Assembly (NCBI GenBank): GCA_019096065.1
Contig: JAGUCH010000001.1
Location: 10,168,001-10,232,000, forward strand
Reading direction: 5' to 3'
From: Paracyclopina nana
Taxonomy: Eukaryota > Arthropoda > Copepoda > Cyclopoida > Cyclopettidae
DNA length: 64,000 nt
Positions 42,631 through 54,667 of the stretch are shown one piece after another; positions within the stretch are counted from its first letter, which is position 1; each line of letters starts with the position of its first letter. A program made the position numbers and the translations under genes. The notes under the pieces are model-generated. The model did not search any database. It was not told the DNA's origin and saw only the letters and a list, made by a program, of their open reading frames with translations.

Positions 42631-45398
42631 TTACTGCTGCCTTGGGCTGTGGTGAAACATGGGCTGCGACAGCATTTCCTTGAGCATGTAGCTGGGTGCT
42701 ACTGAGGGCGCATGCAGGGCTGAAGGCTCGGGCGCGGCCTCCTCGGCCACTTTGGCCAATTGTCTGTGGTAGCAAATGAAACCGGACACAATGACCGAGA
42801 CCACTGTCATCAGCGCCAGGAGCACAAAGAGGGCAGAAAAGCCGGTCGCTGGCAGGCACACGCCGTATATGATGTCCTCCTTGATTTTGCCCTATGGAAA
42901 AGAAATCATTGCATGATGCTAATGGCACAGCCATGACAACCCACCTGGAAGGTGTCCACGGTGCGGGCGACCTCTTCCGGCGTGAAGTCCAAGTCAGCCT
43001 CCGAGACGACCTCGTATCCCGACTGCACTCCGATGTCTGCGCTTCTTTCAGTCCGGTGCAGCACTTGAGCAGATCTGCGCCGTCTCCTCGCCACCACCAG
43101 GTTCGAGGCTTGAGCGCCCACGTTGAGAGCCCTGGGGCCGTAGGGCACGCTGCTGCCCCCGAAGTAGTTGTCGTTGAACAGCGGCTCAATGGGCTTCACG
43201 TGGGCTCTGGCCGTGTTGATGGTGGAGGGAAACACGAGGGGCTGCTGCTCGTGGTTGAGCGTCCGCTGGATCGGCACCACCGACCTCGGCCGGTCATCCT
43301 GCAAAAACAGAACATGCATTCCATGACATCACGGCGAATGAGGGGACGTACCGCGTGGTCAATTTGCGAGTGATGGTCGCTTTTCGGCTGGACGGCCTTC
43401 TGCGATTGGCCGCCTCCAAAGATGGCCGGGAGCTCAGGCAGCTTGGGCAGCTGAGGTAAGGTGAGGCCGAAAAAGCCCCCGGCGGCCTTGGCCTCTCCGG
43501 CTGGGTGGAGGGAGAACTCGGAGTTCTCCTTGGCCAGGCGGGGCAGCTCCTGCGCGACGAGTTTGCTGGGCACGGGGAGCTGGTAGAGGTGGGGGGCGTA
43601 GTCGACTCTTCGGTTGTTCTGGCCGTTGAGGTCTGACGACACCTCCTGCTCCCTGGCCACGTAGGAGCCGGGCGACTGGCAGTGGTCGGGGCAGCCGTAG
43701 CGGCAGATCTCCACCTTGCACTTGATGTGCACGGCCATCGAGTCGGGGAACTTGAAGGCGTGGAAGAATGCGTAGGTGACGACGGTGGCGCGGGGATCGG
43801 TGCTCCTCATTTTCATGAACTTGGACACCATCTTGGGCCTGAGGACGCAGCCGTCTCCGTCGGACAGCTGGATCGGACGGTTCTGGTTGTCCGACGCTTC
43901 ACACGACTTGACTCGCATGTCGAACTCGCCTGCAATAACGTTACCTTCAATGTGATCCGGGCAAAAATGTCAAAAATGCTACTCCAAATTATCCCCTCAT
44001 TTCTGCTGCATGCTGCTGCTGCTGACCTACTTCCATCAACAACAACTGCATTTTTCTCCTGGATGTGGAGCTGACCTTTCACACCATTGATTGCAAGGGA
44101 AATGATTGAGCCATTTTTCTGCGCTACTATATTAGCATCACTTTTTTGCAGCGATGAGAGCCTACAATCAAAGGAATGTCAAGCTTCACCTGCTCCATTG
44201 ACCCTAAATTAGAGCTGCTGCAATTTTCCCCTCATTCATTTTATTGGGGCTATGCCCAACCAACTCTCCTTGCTTTTTTGTGCTGCATCTCAAATGAAAG
44301 TGACTGGACGACATCAAAGTGGAGCACATGGCTTTGAATAATTTCACTTTTCCGATACAGACAGACATCCATGCAAGCTAGGGCATAATTCGCAAAATCT
44401 GCTTTTCCTGTTATGTGCAGCTCGCGCGAGGCGAATAAAGCGCCATAAGGCGAACAGAGCCTGTGAAGCAAATCGTTTGACCTACAAAAAACTGCAGCCG
44501 ATTTTATGTACATGAAAAAGCGCTACGATTCAAAACTAAGGAAGTTTCAGCCATGGAAAAAGTTGGCAGTGCAGCTCGGCTAACGAGCTGATTGCTTTTT
44601 TTCATGCGCTAACTAATGCCCGCCAGTCTCACTTCCTACCTTCTTTGTCATCGATGCCTACCACCATGGTCAGAGTGGTTCCAAGTGGAACAATGCCCGT
44701 TACCGGGCTCGCCCACGGTCCCTTCCCCTGCTGGATTTCCATCCAGCAATCCACGTTGTCCCCTGAAAGCGGGAATTAAGAGCTAGTTATTTTGGAAAAT
44801 GAGCTGGCTGGACTGTTTTGGCTCACCTCTGAAATTGAGCTCGACAACTTCCAGATCCGAGACGACGATCGGAGGCTTCGTCACGCCCTTCTCGTAATCG
44901 TTGTACCACTCGCACCTCAACCTCTTGGCCTCGTCCCACACCTGAAATGCACAGCCATAAAACGAGCCCCTCGAGCCCTGCACCAGTCGCGCTCACCTCG
45001 ATGAGGTCCTTGTCGTACTGGATGACGATGTTGTTTTCGTAGAACCTTCCGTTCAGGTCTGGCTTCGAACCGCACTGATCGTACATTATGTCAAACTTGT
45101 AGGAGGAGAAACCAGTCTGCGGCTTCACGTAGATGCAATTATACCTATCCACAGCCCCCTGAAATCAGGCGGATGACGAAGATCCATTTTGAATCCTATG
45201 GCGCCTACGTACCTTGCTGAAAATGATGCCGTTGAAGGGCTTGTCAAAGCTGACTTTCACCTCCATGTGCGACTTTCCGCACATGACCTCGAGGTCAACA
45301 ATGCTGGCCATGTCCACGGGCCGTTCGCTCTGCCAAAAGTCGAGCCCGTTGCCAGATGGGGCGCCGCCATATTGCTGAGAATTGGTACCCAAAGCCGC
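42631..45398 (-). CDS. ZP-domain single-pass membrane protein (5' exon(s) missing)
   Basis: Apical extracellular-matrix protein of the insect ZP class that polymerises after proprotein cleavage. Seven exons seen (-): 45398-45213, 45158-44997, 44941-44827, 44762-44640, 43929-43352, 43298-42945, 42891-42631, phase-consistent, ~592 residues. The ZP module starts near LEVMCGKSHMEVKVSFDKPF and includes YNCIYVK, YDQCGSKPDLNGRFYENNIV, LRCEWYNDYE, VDCWMEIQ, KSCEASDNQN, DGCVLRP and IKCKVEICRYGCPDHC with the expected cysteines. A tetra-/penta-Arg furin-like site (ARRRRRSAQ) precedes the membrane span (GFSALFVLLALMTVVSVIVSG, in the last exon). The first visible exon starts in phase 0 after a good acceptor; the signal peptide exon must lie upstream of 45398 and was not found. 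Closest Drosophila class: piopio/trynity/dusky-type; exact orthologue not assigned. Confidence 0.85.
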
Positions 45399-45593
45399 CT
45401 GGAACAAAACCCGAGACGATTGAGCGAAACATTTGGATGAGCAGCGCTCGCGCGTGCACAAGTGCGAAATTGATGACGATGCATGTAACGCAGATTAACC
45501 AGTGAAACCTTAAGCTCCGACTTGAGATGCATTCCTGGGGCTCTTGGAAATCCTGTTGACTCAGAGGAATTCACTTTGATGGCGATTCAGGCT

Positions 45594-45621
45594 TATATAT
45601 ATATATAGAGAGAGAGAGAGA
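45594..45621. repeat. Dinucleotide microsatellite (TA)n(GA)n
   Basis: A TA run joined to a GA run (TATATATATATAGAGAGAGA). A CAGCAGCAGCAG run lies about 100 bp further on. Confidence 0.9.
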
Positions 45622-47311
45622 AAACAATGTTCCAGGTTGGCTAATGACAGGTAGCATAATTAAGGGGAAGTTTGTAGCACTGCAGCATGCGTAATTAGGC
45701 CACACACATGCAGCAGCAGCAGCCGCGTTTTGGAGAAATCAGAAGTCACTTCTTCTTGATTTATGCCCCTCCAATGCAATGGGGGCTCATTATCATGAGA
45801 ACATCCGGATTAAAGCAACGACTCGTAGCCAAGGTAAAAGTTTTCCGCAGCAGCCCAAACTGAGGCTCTATGCAGCTTTCCTTTTTCAATAATGGACACG
45901 CTGACCAATCACTTTCATTTGCGGCCAAACCCTTCTTCTCTCGCCTCACGCGAAATCTCACGCAGCTAATTATGCTTTGAAAATCAAATTCAATAGGCGG
46001 AGAAATTGTGAAGTCGCGCGCACAAAAGAAATTGACTCTCTCGACATAATCAATTTTGGGTAATTTGCTGACAAAATGGCAGCGCATTCCTCTTGGAAGC
46101 GAAACTGTTCACTGCGCCTGCCATAAATGGGTTTTCGTCGTGAGCCCTATTACCCGAATTGCATTTGACCCTTGCGCATGTCTTTGTCACTAGCAGAACA
46201 ATCCTACTTTCCAAAATTATTCAATCAAAATCAACTGCATGCTCCTACATATGCTTTTGCGCATTCTCGTGACTTGATAGGCTGCATTACAAGCCTCCAA
46301 ATGAATAATGCATTTACGAAAGATTGGATTGTTTGCCATCAGGCATCCCGATTCCCATCAAAAGATGTCCCTTCCTGATTAAGTATCGAGTTTCACTTTG
46401 TCAGCAACAACGACGATGAAATTCTGAGATTATGGCGAAACTGAATTCCATTTGTGTTTTCTACTTCATTTCGTGCCATGTCTGTCTGCATTGCTGCTAT
46501 CATCGCACACACACACATTCCTGGCTAGGCCTGACGAGCGCAGGGAAATTTTCTTACCCAAATCAACACGAGCAGAGCGCTGAAGAGGCCATTGTGGTGC
46601 CCTTTGACCAGTTTTCGTATCTCCATTTCTGCGGATTGCTTGGTAGCGGCGCTGCAGTCACAGTTAGGGTGAACAAATCGTCGTCGGATCTACGTGCTGA
46701 TCAACATTTTCACATTTCTGGCTTCAATCCTGGAAAATGAGAGGAAGAAGAGCGTGAAAAATTCATTTGTTGCCAGTTAGCTAGGCCCTTTTATTATCAC
46801 AGTGACTGAGTAAGTAGCTCGCTTTTCATGCGCAGTAGCAGTTCTTCGCAGTCATCCACTCTCCCACTAATTCAATTGAAGCCAACATCATCAAAACCTT
46901 TGATGAGCAATACGCGCACGCAGGCAAAAAATCTAGGTCATACGTATTTTTTCTCACAGCGGTTGCACGCTTTACATTGGCAGCATCTCCATGCATTAGC
47001 GGGATCCTCCAAAAAAGAAGAAGAATAGCTTTGGCGGATAATGAAATCGCTTGACTTTGAGCTGGTCAAGAACTTGTTTACAAGACAAGTTTGCACACTC
47101 TAAAAAAGCACTCACATCAAATATTGACCGATTGTCAGTCTGAAACGAAAAGAGTCTGCTGACGACTTTCCCTCGAGAAATTGCCGCAAAGGCTGCACCG
47201 AGAATGATTTCTTCGCTATTTTTGGCGTGCGCACCAAATTTAAATCAAGAGGAAATACATGAGCATTACCTCATTAGAAACGGCTCGCGTGCATTAGCTT
47301 CTTTGAGGCTA

Positions 47312-47336
47312 CACACAGAGAGAGAGAGAGAGAGAA
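47312..47336. repeat. (AG)n microsatellite
   Basis: CACAGAGAGAGAGAGAGAGA run within the gene-poor region upstream of the ZP gene. Confidence 0.9.
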
Positions 47337-50186
47337 AAGGAATGCAAGCAATTGGGTATTTCATGGTTGCTAAAAATGTGGTGGGAGGAATTTCTTTCCA
47401 GGCTCTCATGATGGCAACGCTTTCTCGAGGAAAATGTCATTTTATGCGCGCGCCTACGCTCAAAATGGGAGAACTAGGCATAAATGGCTGTTGTGAAAAC
47501 CAACGGCTGGTAATCTGAACGCGTGGGACTCGGTGATTGCATCATCGGCATTTATTGACGATCGATGAAGCTAGCGGAAGTTGTAACGCTCATTTTTGCA
47601 AAGGTGATTCTTTGCTCACTTTTGTTCTTGCGGTTTTCGCCAGTTAGCTCGCTGCCCTACTTTTGGCGCCATCCTCTTCAATGGCTGAGATCTTTTCCAA
47701 AGAAAAAACATCCTGATTTGCGCTTTTGGGAAAAGTGACGCGTGGTCATGCGCCATCGCGTTGCCTTAGCCGCAAACGCGAGACGTCTAACAAATTCCGC
47801 TGCTATTCTGGCTGACATAATTGCGGGTTATCGCCGAGCGCGATTCTTAAGCATAGCAAGCGAGCCACGCTGCCCTTTTTCGGGCCACGTAAGCTTTTTT
47901 CGCTCAGACACGTCTGCGTGGCTGCAAAATTGAGATGAAAATCCGAAATGAATTGGGCGTCATCAATTGATTGCCGTTGGTTGCTTCGAGCGCGTTCGAA
48001 AACGATGCTAATGAATGCCAAGTACGTTCACTTTCTCACTTGCGCCGGGCAAAAATGACATCAGAGCGGGCCTTTTCCGCATTCCTCGCTTTTTTTAATG
48101 TTTCCCCAACTGCTTCTCGTCGGCCATCGAGGATTGCGATTGAGCAGATGCAAAAAACATTCCGGGCAAAGTGAGAGTTGTCCGCCACTGACGACGCTGG
48201 CTAGCAACGATGATAAAAGTACCCGCAAAAAATGGGCATACCAGGTCATGCTGACGCTTAGGGCTGCAAGCTTTACCGACCGTTCTCCGGCTGCGACGGG
48301 AGAAAAGCGTTGAGGGGTGGCACGGTAAAAAGGAAGGGTACGTCGGTCGCTGCCCTTTAGGACGTTTTTTGCTCGCATGCTTCAAAGGGAAATCCGCCCC
48401 ACCCGCCGCGGTTGACCCACGGGCTGAATCATCGTCCACTTTCTACTCCTCATTCGCTCTAACCAAATTTGCGCGATGGCCAACGACGAGACTCCCTCTA
48501 GCGCGTTGACTGAATTGAAATTGCATTGGATGACGTCGAACGTCTTCGAACGCTGGGAAAAGTTTCTCACGCGGCAATTTCACTCTCTCGCTTCGAGAAC
48601 TACTTTCGTTGGCAACTGCCGTTGCCCCCCGACACAACTTTTTTCAAACGTCATCTGCCGCCACATTCCGAAATTTGTCGCTCGGAGAAATCGCGAAATT
48701 GGAACGAGCTCGGAGGATGCCGACCGACGCGAAACGGAGGCCAAAAAAAGGCCATCGAGGGCGTTTTCCGCGACCCAAACGGGTTTTCGGCGTAGCTCGC
48801 CACAAAAGAGGCGGAATGGCTCTTACCCTTCCGTTGCGGCATTTGTTGACTCGTTCTTTAAGCGGCACGGTGACGTCGCGCGATGTCGAGCCGTCGGGAG
48901 AAACTGACTTGGACTCAGGTGGCTCGGGTGGTTGATGTGCATGCGCGCAGGTGCGCGGCAACGCTCCTCGCCGGCTGGTGTTGTCTCAAGAGGAGGACAG
49001 CGCGCATGCCCAGGAAACAAACGAACCCCTCCCAACCAACCAACGCGGCCGGAGAGCCTGCGGTGATTTCTCCGCATGCCCATGGCATTCCACCCTTGCC
49101 TACACATGATCCCGCAAAAACGCCACCAGGCTCCCTCCAAGACGTCACCACCGAGCATCCAACTCGCAAAATAAGGTCAGCGGTGACATCGAAGGTTGCG
49201 CGACGCAACGCGCCAAACGTTCCGCTCGCATGGCGCGTTGACTTCTACGGATTTCCCTTTAAATTGTTGCTTACGGAGGCTCTGGTAGTCATGATTTTTG
49301 CCGCCGCTCGGAGGAGTTGAGGATAGCCCTGCTTATAGCAGCGTAGGCTAAGTGGGCTGAAAATTGAATTTCGATCTGTTTCTGTTTGCATCTGCCCCGC
49401 TACTAGCCCCCATCTAAAAAAATTGAATCTCCGATCAATTTTTAAAGTGAACAGATTTGGTATATTTCAGCTGCTTCGTAAATAGTTTACTCTAATTATT
49501 TTTCAAAAGCAAGTTTTAATCTAGTTTGCAGTCATTTTATGGGCAAATTGAGCAAAAATTGTATGCTTTGTAGGACAATTTGCCCAAGAAAAGCAAGCAA
49601 ATACCCGGAGGAACTTTCAGGAAAAGGCAGAAAATCTCTATTTTCTTGACAAGAACGCCAAATATTTCGTTTTTAAAAGTCAAAAAGCCAAATGATAACG
49701 AGAACTAGATGATAGAGCATTGAAAAGGAATCAGAGATATCCACTGCGCCATCTTTTTCACTGGATCGGAATTTATCGCTAATTTTTGGCTTTTGTATGC
49801 TGAATCTGCTTTTTGATTAAATAAATAACGTGGTGCACAAACAACTGCGGCCGCATTGGATTAAGAATTTTAAGGCCATTATAGATGGAAAAATTTACAT
49901 TTTCTCAAAAATGTTACCTTAAGGGCCACTGACTGGCTCCCTTGAAGAATCCATTCAGTAGACCCAAGAGCTTTCTGAAAATGTTATGGGCCATTTGGAA
50001 GGTCTACCCCTAGGTAGTAACTGTGCCAAAGGGCCCCTGGGAGGGGAGATACCCTCAAAGTTTGGGGAAATTCTTATGTAGTAATACTTTGGACCCCTCT
50101 CACTGCCATATGAACCAACTTTTATCTACCCATTGTAGATTGTGCATTGTGCAGCCCTTGAATCAAATTTGAGGGATTTTAAGTAA

Positions 50187-50693
50187 TTTTATATGATGGA
50201 AAGCAATTTTCGCATGTATAATTCAGTTTACCAATTCGTCTCAGCTCATATAACTACACATGTACAAAGCTCTGATGTTTTACTTTATCAAGTGACACAC
50301 ATTATAAAGTATATTATAAGGTGTGTCACCTGACTATCTAGATTAGGAGTCTGACGCTCTACTGACTGTGCTACTGATTTACTAAGAATTTTGTTGGTAA
50401 AATTTGTTTTAACTATCATATTTGTGCTCTTCTACTAAGCTTAGCTCAGCTTAGTAGAAGAGTCTCTTTCAGAGATACCAGACATAACTTGATCTAACAC
50501 ATCTTTTAGCTTCAAAAAGTGCCAAATTCAAAATGCACACTATTTTAAAGGATTGATTAACGCTTTCAGCTACTCTTGCACTACTGAGGGCCTCTCAACC
50601 CAAGCCCTCAAAGTAATGGATCAGATGCTAAGTCAAGATTGCCTGGTCTGGTAACTTCATTAACATTTGATAATTACTTTCCATCATATAAAA
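50187..50693. repeat. 507-bp TIR element (TTTTATATGATGGAAAG family)
   Basis: Ends TTTTATATGATGGAAAGCAA and ATTACTTTCCATCATATAAA are inverted. A deletion derivative keeping only the ends is at 33502-33561. A tRNA-like sequence (50335-50385, minus strand) lies inside. Directly followed by the 178-bp TIR element, as at the 33.5-kb site. Confidence 0.65.
50335..50385 (-). pseudogene. tRNA-like fragment with CCT anticodon-like loop
   Basis: On the minus strand: AGCACAGTCAGTAGAGCGTC (A-box-like) then ACTCCTAATC, an anticodon-loop-like CTCCTAA. The B-box region is lost and the anticodon stem is mismatched. Decayed tRNA or SINE head. Confidence 0.35.
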
Positions 50694-50701
50694 TCGTATA
50701 T

Positions 50702-50879
50702 ATATGTAAACAAATTATAAAACAGGCTTACAAAATGTCTGAGCTCATTTTACAAAGTAAAAATCTCGTAGCATCACTTGGCTCTCGCAAGCTTGAGTCC
50801 GCAAAGTTGCCACTCGATTTTTACTTTACAAAATTTGCTCAGCTATTTTATTAGGTTGTTTTATAAATTGTTTACATAT
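50702..50879. repeat. 178-bp TIR element (ATATGTAAACAA family), copy 2
   Basis: Same length and ends as 33933-34110, with a handful of substitutions. Here it follows the AAATCGTATA end of the neighbouring element with no MITE between. Confidence 0.75.
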
Positions 50880-50947
50880 ATAAATAGATATAATGCCCCT
50901 CATATTCCATGGAAGTAATCCAAATTCCAAAGAAGTTGGAAAAAAGA

Positions 50948-51022
50948 GAGGATCATCCTAGATTCGAACCTCAGACAGTTGGATTAGCATTCCAATGCTC
51001 TAACCACTGAGCTATGGAAACA
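50948..51022 (-). pseudogene. tRNA-like sequence with GCT (Ser) anticodon-like loop
   Basis: Minus strand shows TAGCTCAGTGGTTAGAGC, a 5-bp anticodon stem TTGGA/TCCAA around loop ATGCTAA, and GGTTCGAATC. The T-stem and acceptor stem do not pair, so it is not a functional tRNA. Confidence 0.45.
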
Positions 51023-51079
51023 TCATGAAAATTGCATGTTATGTATAGGACTTAACCATGATTTAAGCCAGATAAAGAA

Positions 51080-51160
51080 ATAAAAAAAGTCAAGGAATGG
51101 CTGGGGTTTGAACCCTAGACTGCTGAATTAAGAGCCGAGAGCTCTAACCATGGGTTTGAA
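51080..51160 (-). pseudogene. tRNA-like sequence, Lys(CTT)-like loop
   Basis: Minus strand shows GGTTAGAGCTCTCGGCTCTT, then AATTCAGC, and an intact B-box-like GGGTTCAAACCCC. The 5' acceptor side is lost. Third tRNA-like remnant within 0.9 kb. Confidence 0.4.
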
Positions 51161-51587
51161 AAGTCTATTTTTAATTGCTCCCAAAACACTGGATTCTAGC
51201 TCATGAGAGCCAGTGATATTCACATAGCAACTAAAAACCGAGCAGTATTTTCTAGGGCACGGGGCAGCCTGGTAACTTCATTAAAACACTCAAAAATCGT
51301 ATTACAGAATATAAAATTGTATATTTTGAGCTGGGGCATGTAAAAGTGGGTCATTAAATAGCTGACCTCGGATTTTAAAATGGAAAAACACTCGTACAAT
51401 TACAGCCCTCGCAGGCTAGGGCTAGTGCTAGTAAAGCTGTACTCGAGTTTTCCCATCTTAAAATCCTCGCTCAGCTATTTAATGACCCTACTTTACGTGC
51501 CCCAGCTCGAAATAACTAACTAAAAAAACTAAGCAGTATTTTCCGGTAATGTGAAAAACAAATCCCTTGGTAATTTTCTCAACCTTA

Positions 51588-52585
51588 CACATTGACTTGA
51601 GAGAGAACCTAACCTAGACTTCGTCAGCCACCCCTAAACCTATATATTTTCTGAAAGCTTATGTCCCAAGGGTTTGTTTGGTGGTAGTTTTAAAATCCTG
51701 GCCTATCCCTCCTCATAACATAAAATCTTAAAAAACCTCTAGCTCTCTTCGGCATGCTTTTTTCACTGAACACAGCTTCAAAGACCCCTCTTAAAATCAA
51801 AAGAGCTAACTTTTTTTTTTCATAAGCAAGTTGCTAGGAAGACCATGAAAAGAGATAGAGAGGGACAATTTTTCCAGTAGCAAAACATTTGTAACAATCT
51901 AACATAGAGTTTGGCACTCCATATCTCCTTTTCTGGACATTTTAGCAATTTGCTTATGAAATAAAAAAAAGTTAGCCCTTTTGGTTTCAGGAGGGGTATT
52001 AGAAGCTTAACTTATCGAAAAAAGTACGCTGAAGCGAGCTAGAGGTTTTTTAAGATTTTATGTTATAAGGAGGGATAGGCCAGGATTTTAAAACTACCAC
52101 CAAACGAACCCTTTGGACATAAGCTTTCAGAAAATATACAGTCTGACCGTTCAAAATTGGACGGTACGGGAATCTTAACTTTTTGTCACATATTCAATAA
52201 ATACAGGACTTTTAAATGATATCGTTGGAAAGATTGAGCCTTTTTTCATCTTATTTGTAAAAGTAGAAAAGATCAATTGAATTAGGAATAAACCCGGAAA
52301 ATTCAAATTTTCCCAAGGCAAACCAGAAAATTGTCACGAAAAAACTGATGCATCATTTATTTTTTGCTGTCACGCAGAATTCTCAAAAATATTTTTCATT
52401 TTGTCAGAAAACAAAAATGATGTCCAAAGGTTCAAGCTTTCCAACGATACCCATTAAGCCTCAAAATTCATGAATTCATAACACAAACTTTTGATTCCCG
52501 CACCGTCCAATTTTGAACGGTCAGACGGTATAGGTTTAGGGGTGGTTGACGAAGTCTAGGTTAGGTTCTCTCTCAAGTCAATGTG
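51588..52585. mobile_element. ~1-kb foldback element with a nested Tc1-like MITE in its right arm
   Basis: The left edge CACATTGACTTGAGAGAGAA and right edge TCTCTCAAGTCAATGTG are inverted. The arms extend through CTAGACTTCGTCAGCCACCC, TTTTCTGAAAGCTTATGTCC, AAATCCTGGCCTATCCCTCC to TAACATAAAATCTTAAAAAA, over 150 bp each. The right arm is split by the MITE at 52139-52528 within its ATATA; removing it restores continuity with the left arm. A partial relative is at 37195-37345. Confidence 0.8.
52139..52528. mobile_element. Tc1/mariner-like MITE, copy 2
   Basis: 390 bp, starting CAGTCTGACCGTTCAAAATT and ending AATTTTGAACGGTCAGACGG, preceded and followed by TA. Nested in the right arm of the foldback 51588-52585. 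Confidence 0.85.
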
Positions 52586-53282
52586 CTTAATTTGGGATAA
52601 AAATCTCTTACTGTAAATGACTGGTTCTCCCCAGAATTCGTTTTGCTGCCGGGCAATTCAACTGTCAGGCATTCTGAAAAAATGCGATTGAGATAAGCAT
52701 AAGGGGCCTTAGCCCTTATAGCGCCTCTTGGCCTCGAGCTGAGCTTCGCATTCACTATACGTTTAAAGGTATTTTCGATGAGTCACGCGTGCGACAATTT
52801 TATTGTTTTTCAAAAGTTATCGTACAATGAGATGTAACGTATTCAGGGTCTTCAAAAACATTCCTTACAATCTACCGCCGGTGCTGGTTCTTCGCGAAGA
52901 AGCCTACAGTATTCTTAGTTGGCTGAATTACGTGCGTTTATCCATAAAAGTAAGTGTATCAAGATCCGGGAAAGCCGTTTGCAATTCGATGGACGGCTCT
53001 GAGCTTGCTCTCATTTTTATCCATAACCCACTGCATCATGGAAAACTCGAGCCTACGAGATAAAAGTGCAGAAAATCGAAAGACCACGACAAATGAGCTA
53101 CTCACAGTTTTCCCGGCGCCTGCAGAATGCAACGGCGACCTAACGTTCGCCGCGACTTTATATAGCTACCGCGCGACTCTGCAAGCGAAGCGCTTTTCGG
53201 GTGCTGGCTGCCACGTCTGCCAAAAACTAAAAAAAGGATCGACGTAAATTGCTTCCTTCTTAGATTGAGTTTGAAGCTTTAA
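52586..53282. other. No gene recognised
   Basis: Open frames at 52803-53063 and 52954-53247 encode no recognisable domain. No repeat seen apart from the flanking elements. Confidence 0.3.
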
Positions 53283-53510
53283 TGCTGTGTTCATCTAAAA
53301 AGGAAATGTTTTCCTTCCGTTAAATTGCGTTTTACTTAAGCCTCCTATTTCAGTGCTTATAAGTTACTAACGCTTGATAGCTTCAATTATACAATTGTTC
53401 ACACCTCTTTCAGTATTATGAGCTTGAAGTGTTTTGGTTAATCGGAAGTACGAAAACTTGAGCATTTCATTTGACAACATCGAAAGTCATAGCGATATTT
53501 CATGGATACG
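53283..53510. repeat. Harbinger-like MITE, reversed relative of 35507-35749
   Basis: TGCTGTGTTCATCTAAAAAG, preceded by TAA, then TTTTCCTTCCGTTAAATTGC and AAGCCTCCTATTTCAGT match the reverse complement of the 35.5-kb element. The far end (around ACGTGTGTTTTAC) is diverged and approximate. Confidence 0.5.
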
Positions 53511-54667
53511 TGTGTTTTACCGGCTACATTTATCATCTAGTAGAACTAGAGGGCAAATGCAGCTCGTTGAATGTCGATGAAAGCCTTTTGAGGTAAAATC
53601 CCATAGCTGTTCGCATTCATGTTTCCACGTGTTACTTTTGACCAAGCATCCTTCATAACCGGTTTGAAATGTGTTGTGAAACGTTACGTTGCATGGCGCC
53701 AAAACTGGATTTTTGGACTTGATCGAGACGGAGGTTTAAATAAAAAAAAAACAACCAGGCCAAAATACAAAGACTTCATCGAGCTTTCGATGCTCTTCGT
53801 GTGAGCAATTAGAACAGTTCTGATGCAGCCATGACATAATCCCAAACTTGAGCGAGTTGATTTCGCCAATATATGACGTTGGAAATGCTTCGTACTTCGT
53901 AAAAAAAACGACCGCCCTCGTGAAATTTCATCATGATAAGAGAAGAAACTTCGCCTAATCCAAAGCAACCATTCGATGGCTGGGAGTGATCAGAGAGGTA
54001 ATGCCTCAAGATGGCATCAATTTGAAAGTAGCCCGAATGCAAGAGCAAAACTCAATGTGCGATGAAGCTAGCTTTGATACGACCGTGCTGGCAAGTCAAC
54101 TTAATGGCGTTGGACCAGGGCTTTTAAGGCTGATTCGGAGAATTGTCAACGTTTGAATTAAGGTCTAGTGCAATTAATTCTCTGAACTAGCTAGGCTGAA
54201 TACATCGGTCAAAAGGTTGTATGAGGGAGCGCGTACTTTGCCCAATATGCACTGTCTTACCAAGCAAGACTGACTAAGAAAGGCTTATCAAGCAAGATTT
54301 TGCAAGCAATAGTGCCTGAATTACGTAGCAAGACTCGGTAGAGTTACAGAAAAGACTGTTCACTTTAGTTCGCTAAATAATAGTAGTTCCAGGTCCGATG
54401 TGTTTTGTAGTAGCAAGTACTGGCAGTACGATCCGTACCAGGTACTGGCACCCGGCATTTTGGGTGAAAAAAAATCCAGTTTTGCCATGTAACTAGAGTA
54501 TATTTCAAACGGGTTAACATCGCCGTCGCTGTGCATATAAGGCCGAAGACGGGTGAAACCAGCCTTTACGTTGACAGCTCGTTAAAAATGATGCGCAAGT
54601 TGACGCGGCGTCGAATTGATGATGGGCTGCTTTTGATTGAAAAAAAAACCACATCTTGGTGAGGAGG
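53511..54667. other. Non-coding stretch downstream of the FAXC-like gene
   Basis: No gene or clear repeat seen. Short open frames only. The 3' UTR of the FAXC-like gene should start at the right edge; no close AATAAA was noted. Confidence 0.3.

Larger units (their letters stand above)
45399..49320. other. Gene-poor region probably holding the 5' part of the ZP gene
   Basis: No exon with a convincing signal peptide was found, though the ZP gene must start in or beyond this interval. 47.5-49.3 kb is richer in CG dinucleotides and GC than its surroundings, which would suit a promoter. Overlapping open frames at 48.4-49.3 kb occur on both strands and resemble no protein; they reflect the higher GC content. 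Confidence 0.35.

Noticed and set aside
48061-49320. Overlapping open frames on both strands at 48-49.3 kb
   Set aside because: Long only because of higher GC content; none shows a recognisable domain, and they overlap each other in several frames.
50948-51022. Functional tRNA-Ser gene
   Set aside because: Anticodon stem is good, but T-stem and acceptor stem do not pair.
52803-53247. Possible small gene at 52.8-53.2 kb
   Set aside because: No family resemblance, no splice-consistent extension and the neighbouring frame is equally open.
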